Positions 33,484 through 41,399 of a stretch of 64,000 nt of DNA are shown piece by piece. The DNA lies in NCBI RefSeq assembly GCF_009677585.1, contig NZ_WKYV01000019.1, positions 1 to 64,000 of the forward strand, given 5' to 3'. Under the pieces are notes generated by a model. It saw only the letters and a list, made by a program, of their open reading frames with translations, was not told the origin of the DNA and did no database searches. The position numbers and the translations under genes were made by a program. The first letter of the stretch is position 1. The number at the start of each line of letters is the position of its first letter. Origin of the DNA: Lactonifactor sp. BIOML-A5. Lineage in GTDB: Bacteria; Bacillota; Clostridia; Lachnospirales; Lachnospiraceae.

Positions 33484-34572
33484 ATGGAAAAAGAGAGAAG
33501 GATACCTGCTGTTATGAAGGCATTGGTGGCATATGGAAAGGATGACTATCGTCTGGAGATCGAGTACCCCACCCCGGAATGCGGACCGGATGACATTATA
33601 ATTAAGACAGAGGCCTGCGGTATCTGTGCTGGAGATCTCAAATGCAGCCATGGAGCTGCTATGTTTTGGGGGGATGAGATGCAGCCGCCCTGGGTAAAAC
33701 CTCCCTTTATTCCTGGTCATGAGTTTTTTGGACATATTGTGGAGTTGGGAGAAAATGTTAAGGACTTTGTGCTGGGGGAACGGCTGATCGCAGATCAGAT
33801 CGTACCCTGCGGAGCGTGCAGGTTCTGCAGGGACGGACATTACTGGATGTGCCAGCCTCATAATATCTTTGGGTTTCAGGGATGCAACAATGGCGGAATG
33901 GCTGAATATGTGAGATATCCCAAGACTGCTGTACTATCCCGGCTACCGGAGGAAATGGGGGTGGAGGAGGCACTTTTAATTGAACCCTATGGATGTTCCA
34001 AACATGCAGTAGACCGGGGACAGGTGACGAATGAAGATATCCTGGTGATCTCAGGTGCGGGAACCCTGGGACTGGGGATGGTTACTTATGCCAGAAGGAA
34101 GAATCCTAAGAAACTGATAGTTTTGGACATGAAAGAAGAAAGGCTCCAGAAGGCCATGGAATTCGGGGCTGACATGGTGTGGAATCCGGGTACCTGTAAT
34201 GTCGTAAAAAACATCATGGAACTGACGGATGGATACGGATGTGATGTCTATATAGAAGCTACCGGCCACCCCTCCAGCGTTATCCAGGGCCTGAATATGG
34301 TGAGAAAGCTGGGACGCTTTGTAGAATTCAGTGTATTCGGAGCCCCCACAACAGTAGACTGGTCTGTCATTGGAGATCGGAAGGAACTGGATATTTTAGG
34401 ATCCCATCTAAGTCCCTACTGCTATCCTTTCGTCATAGAAAATATTATAAGTAAAAATCTGAAAACAGAAGGAGTTGTCTCCGCCATGTTCCCCATTGAG
34501 GAATGGGAAAAAGCATTTGAGTATGCCACAGGAAAATATGGGGATCTGAAGGTGGCAATTGACTTTAGATAA
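33484..34572 (+). CDS. Zinc-dependent medium-chain dehydrogenase (second operon)
   Basis: About 362 residues, MDR family. Zinc ligands: CGICAGD near the start, GHEFFGHIVELG, and structural Cys in CGACRFCRDGHYWMC. The cofactor fold has ISGAGTLGLG. It differs from the dehydrogenase at 12500. The ATG at 33484 has GAGAGG nine bases before it; the frame stays open into the permease gene. It ends the operon, and the substrate is probably the imported polyol or sugar. Confidence 0.85.
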   Translation: MEKERRIPAVMKALVAYGKDDYRLEIEYPTPECGPDDIIIKTEACGICAGDLKCSHGAAMFWGDEMQPPWVKPPFIPGHEFFGHIVELGENVKDFVLGERLIADQIVPCGACRFCRDGHYWMCQPHNIFGFQGCNNGGMAEYVRYPKTAVLSRLPEEMGVEEALLIEPYGCSKHAVDRGQVTNEDILVISGAGTLGLGMVTYARRKNPKKLIVLDMKEERLQKAMEFGADMVWNPGTCNVVKNIMELTDGYGCDVYIEATGHPSSVIQGLNMVRKLGRFVEFSVFGAPTTVDWSVIGDRKELDILGSHLSPYCYPFVIENIISKNLKTEGVVSAMFPIEEWEKAFEYATGKYGDLKVAIDFR

Positions 34573-34603
34573 CAGTGCGGAAAGCATGGGTTAAATGATA
34601 GGA

Positions 34604-34645
34604 AAAAGCCTTCCGGGACGCAGAAGCTCCCCGAAAGGCTTTTTT
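34604..34645 (+). terminator. Terminator of second sugar operon
   Basis: AAAGCCTTCCGGG and CCCCGAAAGGCTTT pair around an 11-base loop and are followed by a T-run. Confidence 0.85.
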
Positions 34646-34778
34646 ATGTGTCCGAAATAACTGCAGGTTAAGATTTTTTCATAATAGTTAACGAAGGCTC
34701 AGTAGTACATTCCCATAACTTCTGCTATTCTATAAGCAGCAAAGGTCAATGCAGAGATTATATTACAGGAGGAAACCC

Positions 34779-35822
34779 ATGGAGTTAGGAAAGGTAATCA
34801 GGACATTCAGAAAAGAGAAACAGCTAACACAGGAGGAAATGGCGAGGCGTCTGGGTGTTACGCCCCCGGCAGTTAATAAATGGGAGAACGGCAACTCTTA
34901 TCCGGATATTACCCTGCTGGCTCCCATTGCCCGCCTGCTTGGAATTACAACGGATACACTCTTGTCTTATCGTAAGGAGTTGACAGACCAGGAAATCCAG
35001 GAGATACTCACCCGGGTGGGTGCGCGTATGAAAAGGGAGGAGTACAGTGAGGTGTTCCAATGGGCTATGGGTGTGATTCAGGAATACCCCGGCTGTGAAG
35101 CGCTGATCCTGCCGGTTGCCCAGGTTTTGGACGCATACAGAGACATTCTCCAGGTACCGGAGGCAGAGAAGTATGATGAGGAAATCTGCAGTCTTTACCG
35201 TCGGATGCTGAACAGTACAGATTCTGCTGCTGTCCATACGGCCTTAACTGCTCTTTTTCTGATAGCCCTCAAAAAGGAGCAGTATGAACTGGCAGAACAG
35301 TACCTGGACAAGATCCCCCAGCAGAGAGTGGACCCTATGAGATACAGGGCATTGCTGTACGCGAAACAGGAAAAGAATGATCTGGCATATGAATTGTATG
35401 AGCGGATGCTATTTCAGGGATACAGCGATCTCACCTGGTGCCTGCAGGGGATCAGTGCCCTGGCAATAAAAGAGAATCATATGGATAAGGCAGAACGGAT
35501 TGCCCAAAAGCAGAAAAAACTTGCGGAAATACTGGAGATGGGAAAGTACATGGAGGCTTCCCCGGAATTCTCACTGGCATATATGAGGAAGGACAAAGAA
35601 GCCTGTCTGTACCTGCTGGAAGAGATGACCGACGGTCTGGGAGATATGGCGCCCTACAGGAAATCAGACTTGTACAGCCACTTGCAGTATGCGAAACGCG
35701 GAAGCGAGAATACGGCGTTTATGATGCTAAAGGCACTGGAGGAAGATGAAAACCTGGACTTCCTCAGAGGGGAAGAAAGGTTTGAGAGGATTTTGGAGAA
35801 CCTACGAGTGGTATTCTTTTAA
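34779..35822 (+). CDS. XRE-family transcription regulator with TPR-like C-terminus
   Basis: About 347 residues. Residues 1-65 are a helix-turn-helix of the Cro/CI type (LTQEEMARRLGVTPPAVNKWE), followed by about 280 helical residues with repeated paired helices (KKEQYELAEQYLDKIPQQ, KENHMDKAERIAQKQK), resembling the TPR sensor part of Rgg-like or LiaR-type Clostridial regulators. ATG at 34779 has ACAGGAGGAAACCC. The stop overlaps the convergent gene by 21 bases. Confidence 0.85.
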   Translation: MELGKVIRTFRKEKQLTQEEMARRLGVTPPAVNKWENGNSYPDITLLAPIARLLGITTDTLLSYRKELTDQEIQEILTRVGARMKREEYSEVFQWAMGVIQEYPGCEALILPVAQVLDAYRDILQVPEAEKYDEEICSLYRRMLNSTDSAAVHTALTALFLIALKKEQYELAEQYLDKIPQQRVDPMRYRALLYAKQEKNDLAYELYERMLFQGYSDLTWCLQGISALAIKENHMDKAERIAQKQKKLAEILEMGKYMEASPEFSLAYMRKDKEACLYLLEEMTDGLGDMAPYRKSDLYSHLQYAKRGSENTAFMMLKALEEDENLDFLRGEERFERILENLRVVFF

Positions 35823-36647
35823 AAATCTCTTCAGAGCATCTTCCCAGTGGGGCAGAAGGCCGAAACCGTTATCAGTCAGACAGGACTTATCCAGGCGGCT
35901 GTTTTTGGGCCGTCTTGCCTTTGCACCGTATTCTTCTGTGGTTAGAGGATGAACGGTGATATCTATATGAGATTCGGCTAAGATCCGGCAGGCAAACTCG
36001 TACCAGGAGCAGCAGCCCTCATTGGTAATATGGTAGGTGCCGTATGCCTCTGTCTGAATCATATCAACCATTAATTTTGCAGCATCCGGGGTATAGGTAG
36101 GAGAACCGATTTGATCGGCAACTACAGAGACTGGCTGACCGGTGTTTGCCCGCCTTATTATGGCTTTGACAAAATTATTTCCGTTGATTCCAAATACCCA
36201 GGATATCCGGACAATAAAATATTTTTCCAGCTGCTTCTCCACCGCCAGCTCTCCCAGGTATTTACTCTTTCCGTATGCGCATTGGGGGTTTCTATTATCA
36301 TCTGGTTTCCAGGGGCGATCTCCCACACCTTCGAATACGTAATCGGAGCTTACAAACATAAATTTGCAGCCTGTTTTTTTGCAGGCAGTTATCAGATTCT
36401 GTGTCCCGGTTACGTTGACCATATGGCACAGTTCTGTTTCCTCCTCGGCTTTGTCTACCGCAGTATAGCCGGCACAGTGAATCACAGCATCCGGCCGGAT
36501 ATCCTCAACCGTGTGAAGTACAGCAGAGAGGTCTGTAATATCACAGTCTTTCGACCCAAGGCCCACTGCAGGGATTTCTCTGCTTCTTAACTCTTTTATA
36601 ATATCATATCCCAATTGTCCGGTAGCACCGGTAACTAATACTTTCAT
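35802..36647 (-). CDS. rfbD: dTDP-4-dehydrorhamnose reductase (RmlD-like)
   Basis: A 281-residue extended-SDR protein: cofactor loop MKVLVTGATGQLGYD, D-x-(I)TD element, HCAGYTAVDKAE, catalytic SSDYVFEG followed by Y-GKSK, and RISWVFG. RmlD makes dTDP-L-rhamnose, but rmlABC are absent here. The minus-strand start at 36647 has AAGGAGGCAGCGT. It is convergent with the XRE gene and divergent from bioY. Confidence 0.85.
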   Translation of the reverse strand: MKVLVTGATGQLGYDIIKELRSREIPAVGLGSKDCDITDLSAVLHTVEDIRPDAVIHCAGYTAVDKAEEETELCHMVNVTGTQNLITACKKTGCKFMFVSSDYVFEGVGDRPWKPDDNRNPQCAYGKSKYLGELAVEKQLEKYFIVRISWVFGINGNNFVKAIIRRANTGQPVSVVADQIGSPTYTPDAAKLMVDMIQTEAYGTYHITNEGCCSWYEFACRILAESHIDITVHPLTTEEYGAKARRPKNSRLDKSCLTDNGFGLLPHWEDALKRFLKEYHS

Positions 36648-36788
36648 ACGCTGCCTCCTTTTATTCGATGTTATATTCTCTGAAAAAAGTGTAGATGCAA
36701 ACCCTTGTACAATGAGAGAAGTCATCCGGGTTTCTTATAATGATACTGTAAGTTTCTCCTTTTTCCAAGAAAATTATTGTAAATAGAT

Positions 36789-36842
36789 ATTGTTAACCAA
36801 TAATAAAAACTGGTTGACAATTCGCGAGCCATTCGATATGAT
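36789..36842 (+). promoter_or_regulatory. BirA operator and promoter of the biotin operon
   Basis: ATTGTTAACC (36789-36798), 13 bases, GGTTGACAAT (36812-36821) is a near-perfect inverted repeat matching the BirA biotin-repressor operator. The right half is also the -35 box TTGACA (36814-36819), with a 17-base spacer and TATGAT as -10 (36837-36842). Repressor binding would block polymerase directly. It governs bioY-bioB-bioD. Confidence 0.88.
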
Positions 36843-36887
36843 ATTTTGTGTGCAAAATATAATTACAGAAAAAGAGGAGGAAAGAAC

Positions 36888-37511
36888 TTGAAGAGAACAC
36901 TGACAGCGATGGAAATGGTATATGCAGGGCTTTTTACAGCGCTTATAGCTATTGGGGCGTTTATACAGGTGCCGGTGCCGGGAATGGATTATTTTACCCT
37001 TCAGTTTTTATTTGTACTCATGGCAGGAATGGTGTTGGGCAGCAGACTGGGCGCAGTGAGCGTGGGAGTCTATGTGCTTTTGGGCTTGCTTGGGCTGCCT
37101 GTATTTGCCGCGGGCGGGGGATTCGGATACATTTTCCGGCCGAGTTTCGGGTATCTAATCGGATTTATCGCAGCTGCCTTTGCTGCGGGATTTGTGACTG
37201 AGAAATTAAGGGCAAACTCCTATAAAAAGTATCTTTGGGCTGCCTTTGCAGGATTTGCAGTTACTTACTCCATTGGCTTGGTGTATAAATATCTGATGCT
37301 GAATCTGTATGTGGGAGAAAAAACAGCGTTTGCAATGGTGCTGGCGGACTGTTTTCCTCTGGATATGCCCGGAGATGTAGTGCTGTGCCTGGTGTCGGCA
37401 ATGATTGCGGTACGCCTGGTGCCTGCCGCCAGGGGGATGGCCCTGAAGGCAGCCGGTGGGATTAAGGAGGATGTATCGGTTATATACGGAAAAGGAAGGG
37501 AGAATCAATGA
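36888..37511 (+). CDS. bioY: Biotin transporter substrate-binding subunit BioY
   Basis: About 207 residues and six membrane segments, with the BioY marks FIQVPVPGMDYFTLQ near the start and FRPSFGYLIGF. The S component of an ECF importer takes up biotin and needs EcfA/T from elsewhere. TTG at 36888 is chosen: AAAGAGGAGG lies seven bases upstream, while an earlier in-frame ATG would precede the predicted transcription start. The stop overlaps bioB by ATGA. Confidence 0.9.
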   Translation: MKRTLTAMEMVYAGLFTALIAIGAFIQVPVPGMDYFTLQFLFVLMAGMVLGSRLGAVSVGVYVLLGLLGLPVFAAGGGFGYIFRPSFGYLIGFIAAAFAAGFVTEKLRANSYKKYLWAAFAGFAVTYSIGLVYKYLMLNLYVGEKTAFAMVLADCFPLDMPGDVVLCLVSAMIAVRLVPAARGMALKAAGGIKEDVSVIYGKGRENQ

Positions 37512-38482
37512 ATACAAAACTGCAGGAACTGAAAAACAGGGTGCTGAAGGGGGAGTCCTTGGGCAAAGAGGAGGCTCTTTCCCTTGCAGAGATGCCTTTA
37601 GAGGAGCTCTGCAGCGCTGCTGATGAGATACGCAGAGCTTTCTGCGGCAGCCGTTTTGATCTTTGTACGATTGTAAACGGAAAAAATGGGGCATGTACGG
37701 AAAACTGCAAATACTGTGCCCAATCGTCCTATTACAATACAAAGATCCAGGGGTATCCCCTGCTCTCCGGGGAAAAGCTGGTGGAGCAGGCACAGTACAA
37801 TGCCGCCCGGGGGGTTCCCAGATATTCTATTGTTACCTCCGGAAAGAGACTAAACAGCCGTGAAGTGGAACAGGCTTGTGACAGCATACGAGACATCAGA
37901 AAGCAGACAGACGTGGCCGTCTGTGTATCCTTTGGACTTCTGGACGAGGAGGCATTCCGTAAAATAAAAGGGGCTGGTGCTGTGCGTGTACATAATAATC
38001 TGGAGTCCTCACGCAATTATTTCCCCAATGTCTGTACCACACACACCTATGATGAAAAAATTGCCACACTGAAGGCGGCCCAGGCCGCCGGTCTGAGTGT
38101 GTGCAGCGGAGGGATTATGGGACTGGGAGAGTCTATGGAGGATAGGATCGATCTTGCGCTGACAGTCCGTGAACTGGGGGTAAGATCCATACCTGTAAAT
38201 ATGCTGAATCCGATTCCGGGGACTCCATATGAGAAAAATAAGAGACTGACGACTGAGGAAATGTGCCGGATTGTGGCGGTTTACCGGTTCCTGGTGCCCG
38301 ACGCCTTTATCCGCCTGGCAGGAGGCCGGGGGCTTATGCCGGATAAAGGGAAAAGATGCTTCCGGTCCGGGGCGAATGCGGCAATTACGGGAGACATGCT
38401 GACTACCGGCGGAATTACCATAGAACGGGATAAAAGGATGCTGGAGGAATTGGGGTATGAGGTGGTGAGAGGCTGTGAGTAA
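37508..38482 (+). CDS. bioB: Biotin synthase
   Basis: A 324-residue radical SAM enzyme. The 4Fe-4S cysteines are C63-x3-C67-x2-C70 (ACTENCKYCAQSS), followed by VTSGKRL, NLESSRNYF and SIPVNMLNPIPGTP. It inserts sulfur into dethiobiotin. The start overlaps bioY and the end overlaps the GTG of bioD by eight bases, so the three are co-translated. Confidence 0.95.
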   Translation: MNTKLQELKNRVLKGESLGKEEALSLAEMPLEELCSAADEIRRAFCGSRFDLCTIVNGKNGACTENCKYCAQSSYYNTKIQGYPLLSGEKLVEQAQYNAARGVPRYSIVTSGKRLNSREVEQACDSIRDIRKQTDVAVCVSFGLLDEEAFRKIKGAGAVRVHNNLESSRNYFPNVCTTHTYDEKIATLKAAQAAGLSVCSGGIMGLGESMEDRIDLALTVRELGVRSIPVNMLNPIPGTPYEKNKRLTTEEMCRIVAVYRFLVPDAFIRLAGGRGLMPDKGKRCFRSGANAAITGDMLTTGGITIERDKRMLEELGYEVVRGCE

Positions 38483-39155
38483 AGGTCTGTTTGTGACAGG
38501 CACTGGCACAGATGTGGGAAAGACTTATGTCACGGCTCTGCTGGTAAAAAAACTCTGTGGGAGCGGAGTGCGTGCGGGGTATTATAAAGCTGCGGTGAGC
38601 GGAAATGAAAAAGGCCCCGGAGGACTGATACCGGGTGATGGGGAGTATGTAAGAGAGATCTCCCAAAATGGCCAGTCACTGGCATCCATGGTCCCCTACG
38701 TCTACCGATGGGCTGTCTCTCCCCATCTGGCGGCAAAGCTGGAGGGGAATCCTGTAGAACCGGAAAGGGTAGCGGCGGGATACCGCAGACTTTCCCGGGA
38801 GTATGATTTCATCACGATGGAAGGCAGCGGAGGAATTGTCTGCCCCATCAGATTTGATGAAAAGGTTTTATGGCTGGAGGACATTATCAGACAATTGAAG
38901 CTTCCGAGCCTGATCGTGGCGGACGCCGGACTGGGAAGCATCAATTCTGCAGTGCTTACGGCGGAATATATGAAGCAAAAAAAACTGCCGGTGCAGGGAT
39001 TTATTCTGAATCATTATCACGACGAAAGTATTATGGAGAGGGATAATCGGTATATGATAGAACAGAGGACAGGGCTTCCGGTGATTGAATGTATCGCCGA
39101 GGGGCAGAGGGAGCTTGAAACAGAGGCAGAGGTGTGGGAAAAAATGTACGCCTGA
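38475..39155 (+). CDS. bioD: Dethiobiotin synthetase
   Basis: A 226-residue P-loop enzyme that closes the ureido ring of 7,8-diaminopelargonate. The P-loop is GTGTDVGKTYV at the N-terminus, later MEGSGGIVCP and LIVADAGLGS. It starts with GTG inside the bioB end. bioA, bioF and pimelate genes are absent here, so the operon may serve late-step conversion of diaminopelargonate plus uptake. Confidence 0.92.
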   Translation: MSKGLFVTGTGTDVGKTYVTALLVKKLCGSGVRAGYYKAAVSGNEKGPGGLIPGDGEYVREISQNGQSLASMVPYVYRWAVSPHLAAKLEGNPVEPERVAAGYRRLSREYDFITMEGSGGIVCPIRFDEKVLWLEDIIRQLKLPSLIVADAGLGSINSAVLTAEYMKQKKLPVQGFILNHYHDESIMERDNRYMIEQRTGLPVIECIAEGQRELETEAEVWEKMYA

Positions 39156-39214
39156 GCAAAATACTGTCTGTAAAAAACGGGTTTTGAGATTTGGTTGTTG
39201 AACCATCCACAAAA

Positions 39215-39256
39215 AGAGTGCCGCGGCCCATACAACCATGGAGCCGGCGGCACTCT
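39215..39256. terminator. Bidirectional terminator between bioD and the MFS gene
   Basis: AGAGTGCCGC and GCGGCACTCT form a perfect ten-pair stem. On the plus strand it is followed by TGTTCTATTTTT, and on the minus strand by TTTTTGTGG. It can end both the biotin operon and the convergent MFS gene. Confidence 0.8.
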
Positions 39257-39260
39257 TGTT

Positions 39261-40559
39261 CTATTTTTGTTCCAGCATCCAGAGATGCCGGTCTCTTCGG
39301 AAAATCAGGCAGGTTCCTGTTCCCAGGATCCCAAGAAGCAGAAATAAAACTGCTGCACCAGACCCTTTCCCGCTGCCAAAGAGAAGGTGAAGAATGTGTC
39401 CCTGGCACAGACCTTCCATGAGGGGTTCAAACACCTTATCCACCAGCAGCCCTCCCAGAAGATATCCTACCGGTATGGTAAAAAACTGGAGGGTATTTCG
39501 TACAGAATACACCCGTCCCTGCATCTCTAAAGGGATGTGGGATCGGAAGAGCACATCCATATTGGCACTCATCACAGGAATAAACAGCCATCCCAGAACT
39601 GCCCCGGTGCACCATACGGGAAGGTTCTGTCCAAAAGCCAGAAGAAAGTTTTCTGTGCTCATGGAAAAGAGAAGGGAATTGCAGATCGCCCTTACCCGGC
39701 TTTTGGGAGCCGGACAGAGGGAGACGGCTGCACTTCCCGCCAGATTGGCCAGGCCTGTGCAGGCATTTACAAGACCCAATGCAGTGCGGCCGCCGCCTTC
39801 CCTTGATAACAGCATAGCGGGCAGAGCGGCGTTATACATAGAGGCCGTCAGATTAATTGCAGCCAGGAATACTATCATATCCAGGATTCCCCGGTTTTTT
39901 TTGAGGTATCCGATCCCCTCCCGGGCAGAGCTCAGGATGGAGGCCTTCCCCGCGGCAATACTTCCGGGAACCGGAGGAATCCGGATAAGGAAAGCCAGAG
40001 TTAGAAAGGCAATTCCAAAGGTAATAAAGTCAATCACTATTACAGCGGTTAAGCTGTAAAGAGAGAGAATTGCCGTGGCGATCACAGGTGTCAGGACTGT
40101 AACCAGGGAATTAGAGAAGGAACGCATGCCCCCTACCCTCTGGTACTGCTCTTTGGGTGTCAGAAGACTGACTGCCACATCTGAGGCCGGCTGCTGAAGT
40201 GTATTCATAAGCCCGTTAAAGGCGTTAAGGACATACAGATGCCAGATTTCAAGATGACCCGTCCGCAGCAGGAGGAACACTGCCAGGGTGCTTGCCGCAG
40301 CAAGACTGTCACACAGCAGCATGGTATGTTTTTTGTTCCACTTGTCACTCAAAGCCCCGGCAAATATACTTAGCACAACATAGGGGGCATAGGTACAGAC
40401 GGACAGGAGGGCTGTTGTCAGTGCAGACCCTTTTGCCTGGTAAGACCATATGACCAAGGCATAGCTTGTCATACCGCTTCCAAGGGAAGAAAGTGCCTGG
40501 GTAGACCAGAGAAGAAGAAAGGAATGCAATCCCTGAAACATGTATTTAATTTTATTCAT
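39261..40559 (-). CDS. MFS efflux transporter (macrolide-efflux/MFS_3-like)
   Basis: A 432-residue membrane protein with about 12 membrane segments. Early TQALSSLGSGMTSYALVIW and LSIFAGALSDKWNKK plus late PLEMQGRVYSVRNT match the MefA / drug-efflux branch of the major facilitator superfamily. Its start (ATG, complement of 40557-40559) has AAGGAG 11 bases before it on the minus strand. The upstream leader holds a short open frame and alternative helices (40564-40700), as in translation-attenuated resistance genes. Drug specificity is unknown. Confidence 0.85.
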   Translation of the reverse strand: MNKIKYMFQGLHSFLLLWSTQALSSLGSGMTSYALVIWSYQAKGSALTTALLSVCTYAPYVVLSIFAGALSDKWNKKHTMLLCDSLAAASTLAVFLLLRTGHLEIWHLYVLNAFNGLMNTLQQPASDVAVSLLTPKEQYQRVGGMRSFSNSLVTVLTPVIATAILSLYSLTAVIVIDFITFGIAFLTLAFLIRIPPVPGSIAAGKASILSSAREGIGYLKKNRGILDMIVFLAAINLTASMYNAALPAMLLSREGGGRTALGLVNACTGLANLAGSAAVSLCPAPKSRVRAICNSLLFSMSTENFLLAFGQNLPVWCTGAVLGWLFIPVMSANMDVLFRSHIPLEMQGRVYSVRNTLQFFTIPVGYLLGGLLVDKVFEPLMEGLCQGHILHLLFGSGKGSGAAVLFLLLGILGTGTCLIFRRDRHLWMLEQK

Positions 40560-40563
40560 AATG

Positions 40564-40678
40564 ACTTTGCTCCTTATAATTACTATAATTTATAATACAA
40601 AGTGCAAAGTCCAAAACGGACGAATAGATTTAACTCGTCTCCATGCAAATCCGTCCGCTGTTCAGACTTTGCATGGAG
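40564..40678 (-). promoter_or_regulatory. Attenuator leader with mutually exclusive helices upstream of MFS gene
   Basis: Helix A: 40668-40678 with 40639-40649, eleven perfect pairs. Helix B: 40665-40673 with 40603-40611, nine pairs, with a nested CGGACG/CGTCCG pair (40617-40622, 40652-40657). Helix D: GCAAAGT at 40604-40610 can also pair with ACTTTGC at 40564-40570 (plus-strand notation), which includes the last base of the ribosome site of the MFS gene. A and B exclude each other, and B and D exclude each other. This is the logic of a translation attenuator. The switch itself is inference from pairing. Confidence 0.6.
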
Positions 40679-40700
40679 GGCAAACAATACAGAGCTTCAT
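40662..40700 (-). CDS. Short leader peptide of the MFS gene
   Basis: Minus-strand ATG at 40700 gives MKLCIVCPPCKV, ending with TGA at 40662. GGGAGG lies ten bases before the ATG. The peptide ends inside the arm shared by helices A and B. Three Cys in twelve residues is odd. Stalling over its first codons would free helix B and so unblock the MFS ribosome site. No homologous leader is known to me. Confidence 0.5.
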   Translation of the reverse strand: MKLCIVCPPCKV

Positions 40701-40782
40701 TTTCCGGAATCCTCCCTTCGGTTATCTTTCTATAAAGTTACCATGGAAAACACCATTTGTCCAAGGATTTTTGTGCAGACCA

Positions 40783-40813
40783 TTGACAGGGTACCATATA
40801 GGACAGGTATAAT
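40783..40813 (+). promoter_or_regulatory. Promoter of the yjdF operon
   Basis: TTGACA at 40783-40788, 19-base spacer, TATAAT at 40808-40813. The spacer is two bases longer than ideal. The transcript would start near 40820, about 17 bases before the riboswitch stems. Confidence 0.65.
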
Positions 40814-40836
40814 AGAGAGGCAGAGATAAAAACACA

Positions 40837-40944
40837 GCCCGGTAGGTAGTCCGGGCGCAGCGGCGGATATTCATAAAAGCGCTGTCAGTAACCTTCCTCC
40901 TTAGGTCGTCCGTTCTTTGCCGTGATTTTTTATATTTAAGGAGG
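40837..40944 (+). ncRNA. Probable yjdF riboswitch (azaaromatic-sensing)
   Basis: The leader of the yjdF gene contains two GC hairpins, GCCCGG/CCGGGC (40837-40856) and CAGCG/CGCTG (40858-40884), then CCTCCTTA at 40896-40903, which is an exact complement of TAAGGAGG at 40937-40944, the ribosome site of yjdF. The gene following is a YjdF homologue, the usual partner of the yjdF RNA motif that binds planar heteroaromatic compounds. Translational control by hiding the ribosome site is directly suggested; the class call rests on the gene partner. Confidence 0.7.
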
Positions 40945-40951
40945 ACTTATC

Positions 40952-41368
40952 ATGGACAAAGTATCGGTAACCTTGGAGGTTTTTTTTGAAGATCCCTTCT
41001 GGGTAGGGATTGTGGAAAGAGTAACAGACGGCATGCTGGATGCAGCGAAGGTTACATTCGGGCCGGAGCCAAAAGAATGGCAGGTATGGGACTTTTTTCT
41101 GAAAAACTACGGGAAGCTGCGATTTAGTCCGGCTGTCGCGGCCTGTGTAAAGGAAAAGAGCGCAAACCCCAAGCGTAAGCAGCGGGAGGCAAAAAAGCAG
41201 CTGGAACATGCGGGGATGGGAACCAGGTCCCAGCAGGCCTTGAAATTACAGCAGGAGCAGTCGAAGACCGAGCGCAGAGTTCGGAGCAGACTGCAAAGGG
41301 AAGAAGAACAGCAGCGCAGATTTGAGCTGCGGCAGCAGAAGAAAAGAGAAAAGCATAGAGGCAGATAG
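40952..41368 (+). CDS. yjdF: YjdF family protein (DUF2992)
   Basis: A 138-residue protein. The start VSVTLEVFFEDPFWVGIVERV and FGPEPKEWQVWDFFLKNYG are YjdF/DUF2992 marks; the C-terminal half is very basic and Gln/Arg-rich coiled coil (QREEEQQRRFELRQQKK). The molecular function is unknown, but it is classically controlled by the yjdF riboswitch. It is followed after 31 bases by an ABC transporter gene, suggesting a shared response to toxic heterocycles. Confidence 0.85.
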   Translation: MDKVSVTLEVFFEDPFWVGIVERVTDGMLDAAKVTFGPEPKEWQVWDFFLKNYGKLRFSPAVAACVKEKSANPKRKQREAKKQLEHAGMGTRSQQALKLQQEQSKTERRVRSRLQREEEQQRRFELRQQKKREKHRGR

Positions 41369-41399
41369 TACTGCCTCTTTTGCTGTTAAGGGGGAAAAA

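Noticed and set aside
11662..34572. Reading the whole 23 kb as one acquired island
   Set aside because: No integrase, attachment repeat, tRNA or insertion sequence is seen at the edges, and start signals and codon style match the neighbours.
40629..40674. Alternative minus-strand leader frame of 14 residues (MQSLNSGRICMETS)
   Set aside because: It lies inside the helices and lacks a ribosome site, while the frame starting at 40700 has GGGAGG at a good distance.
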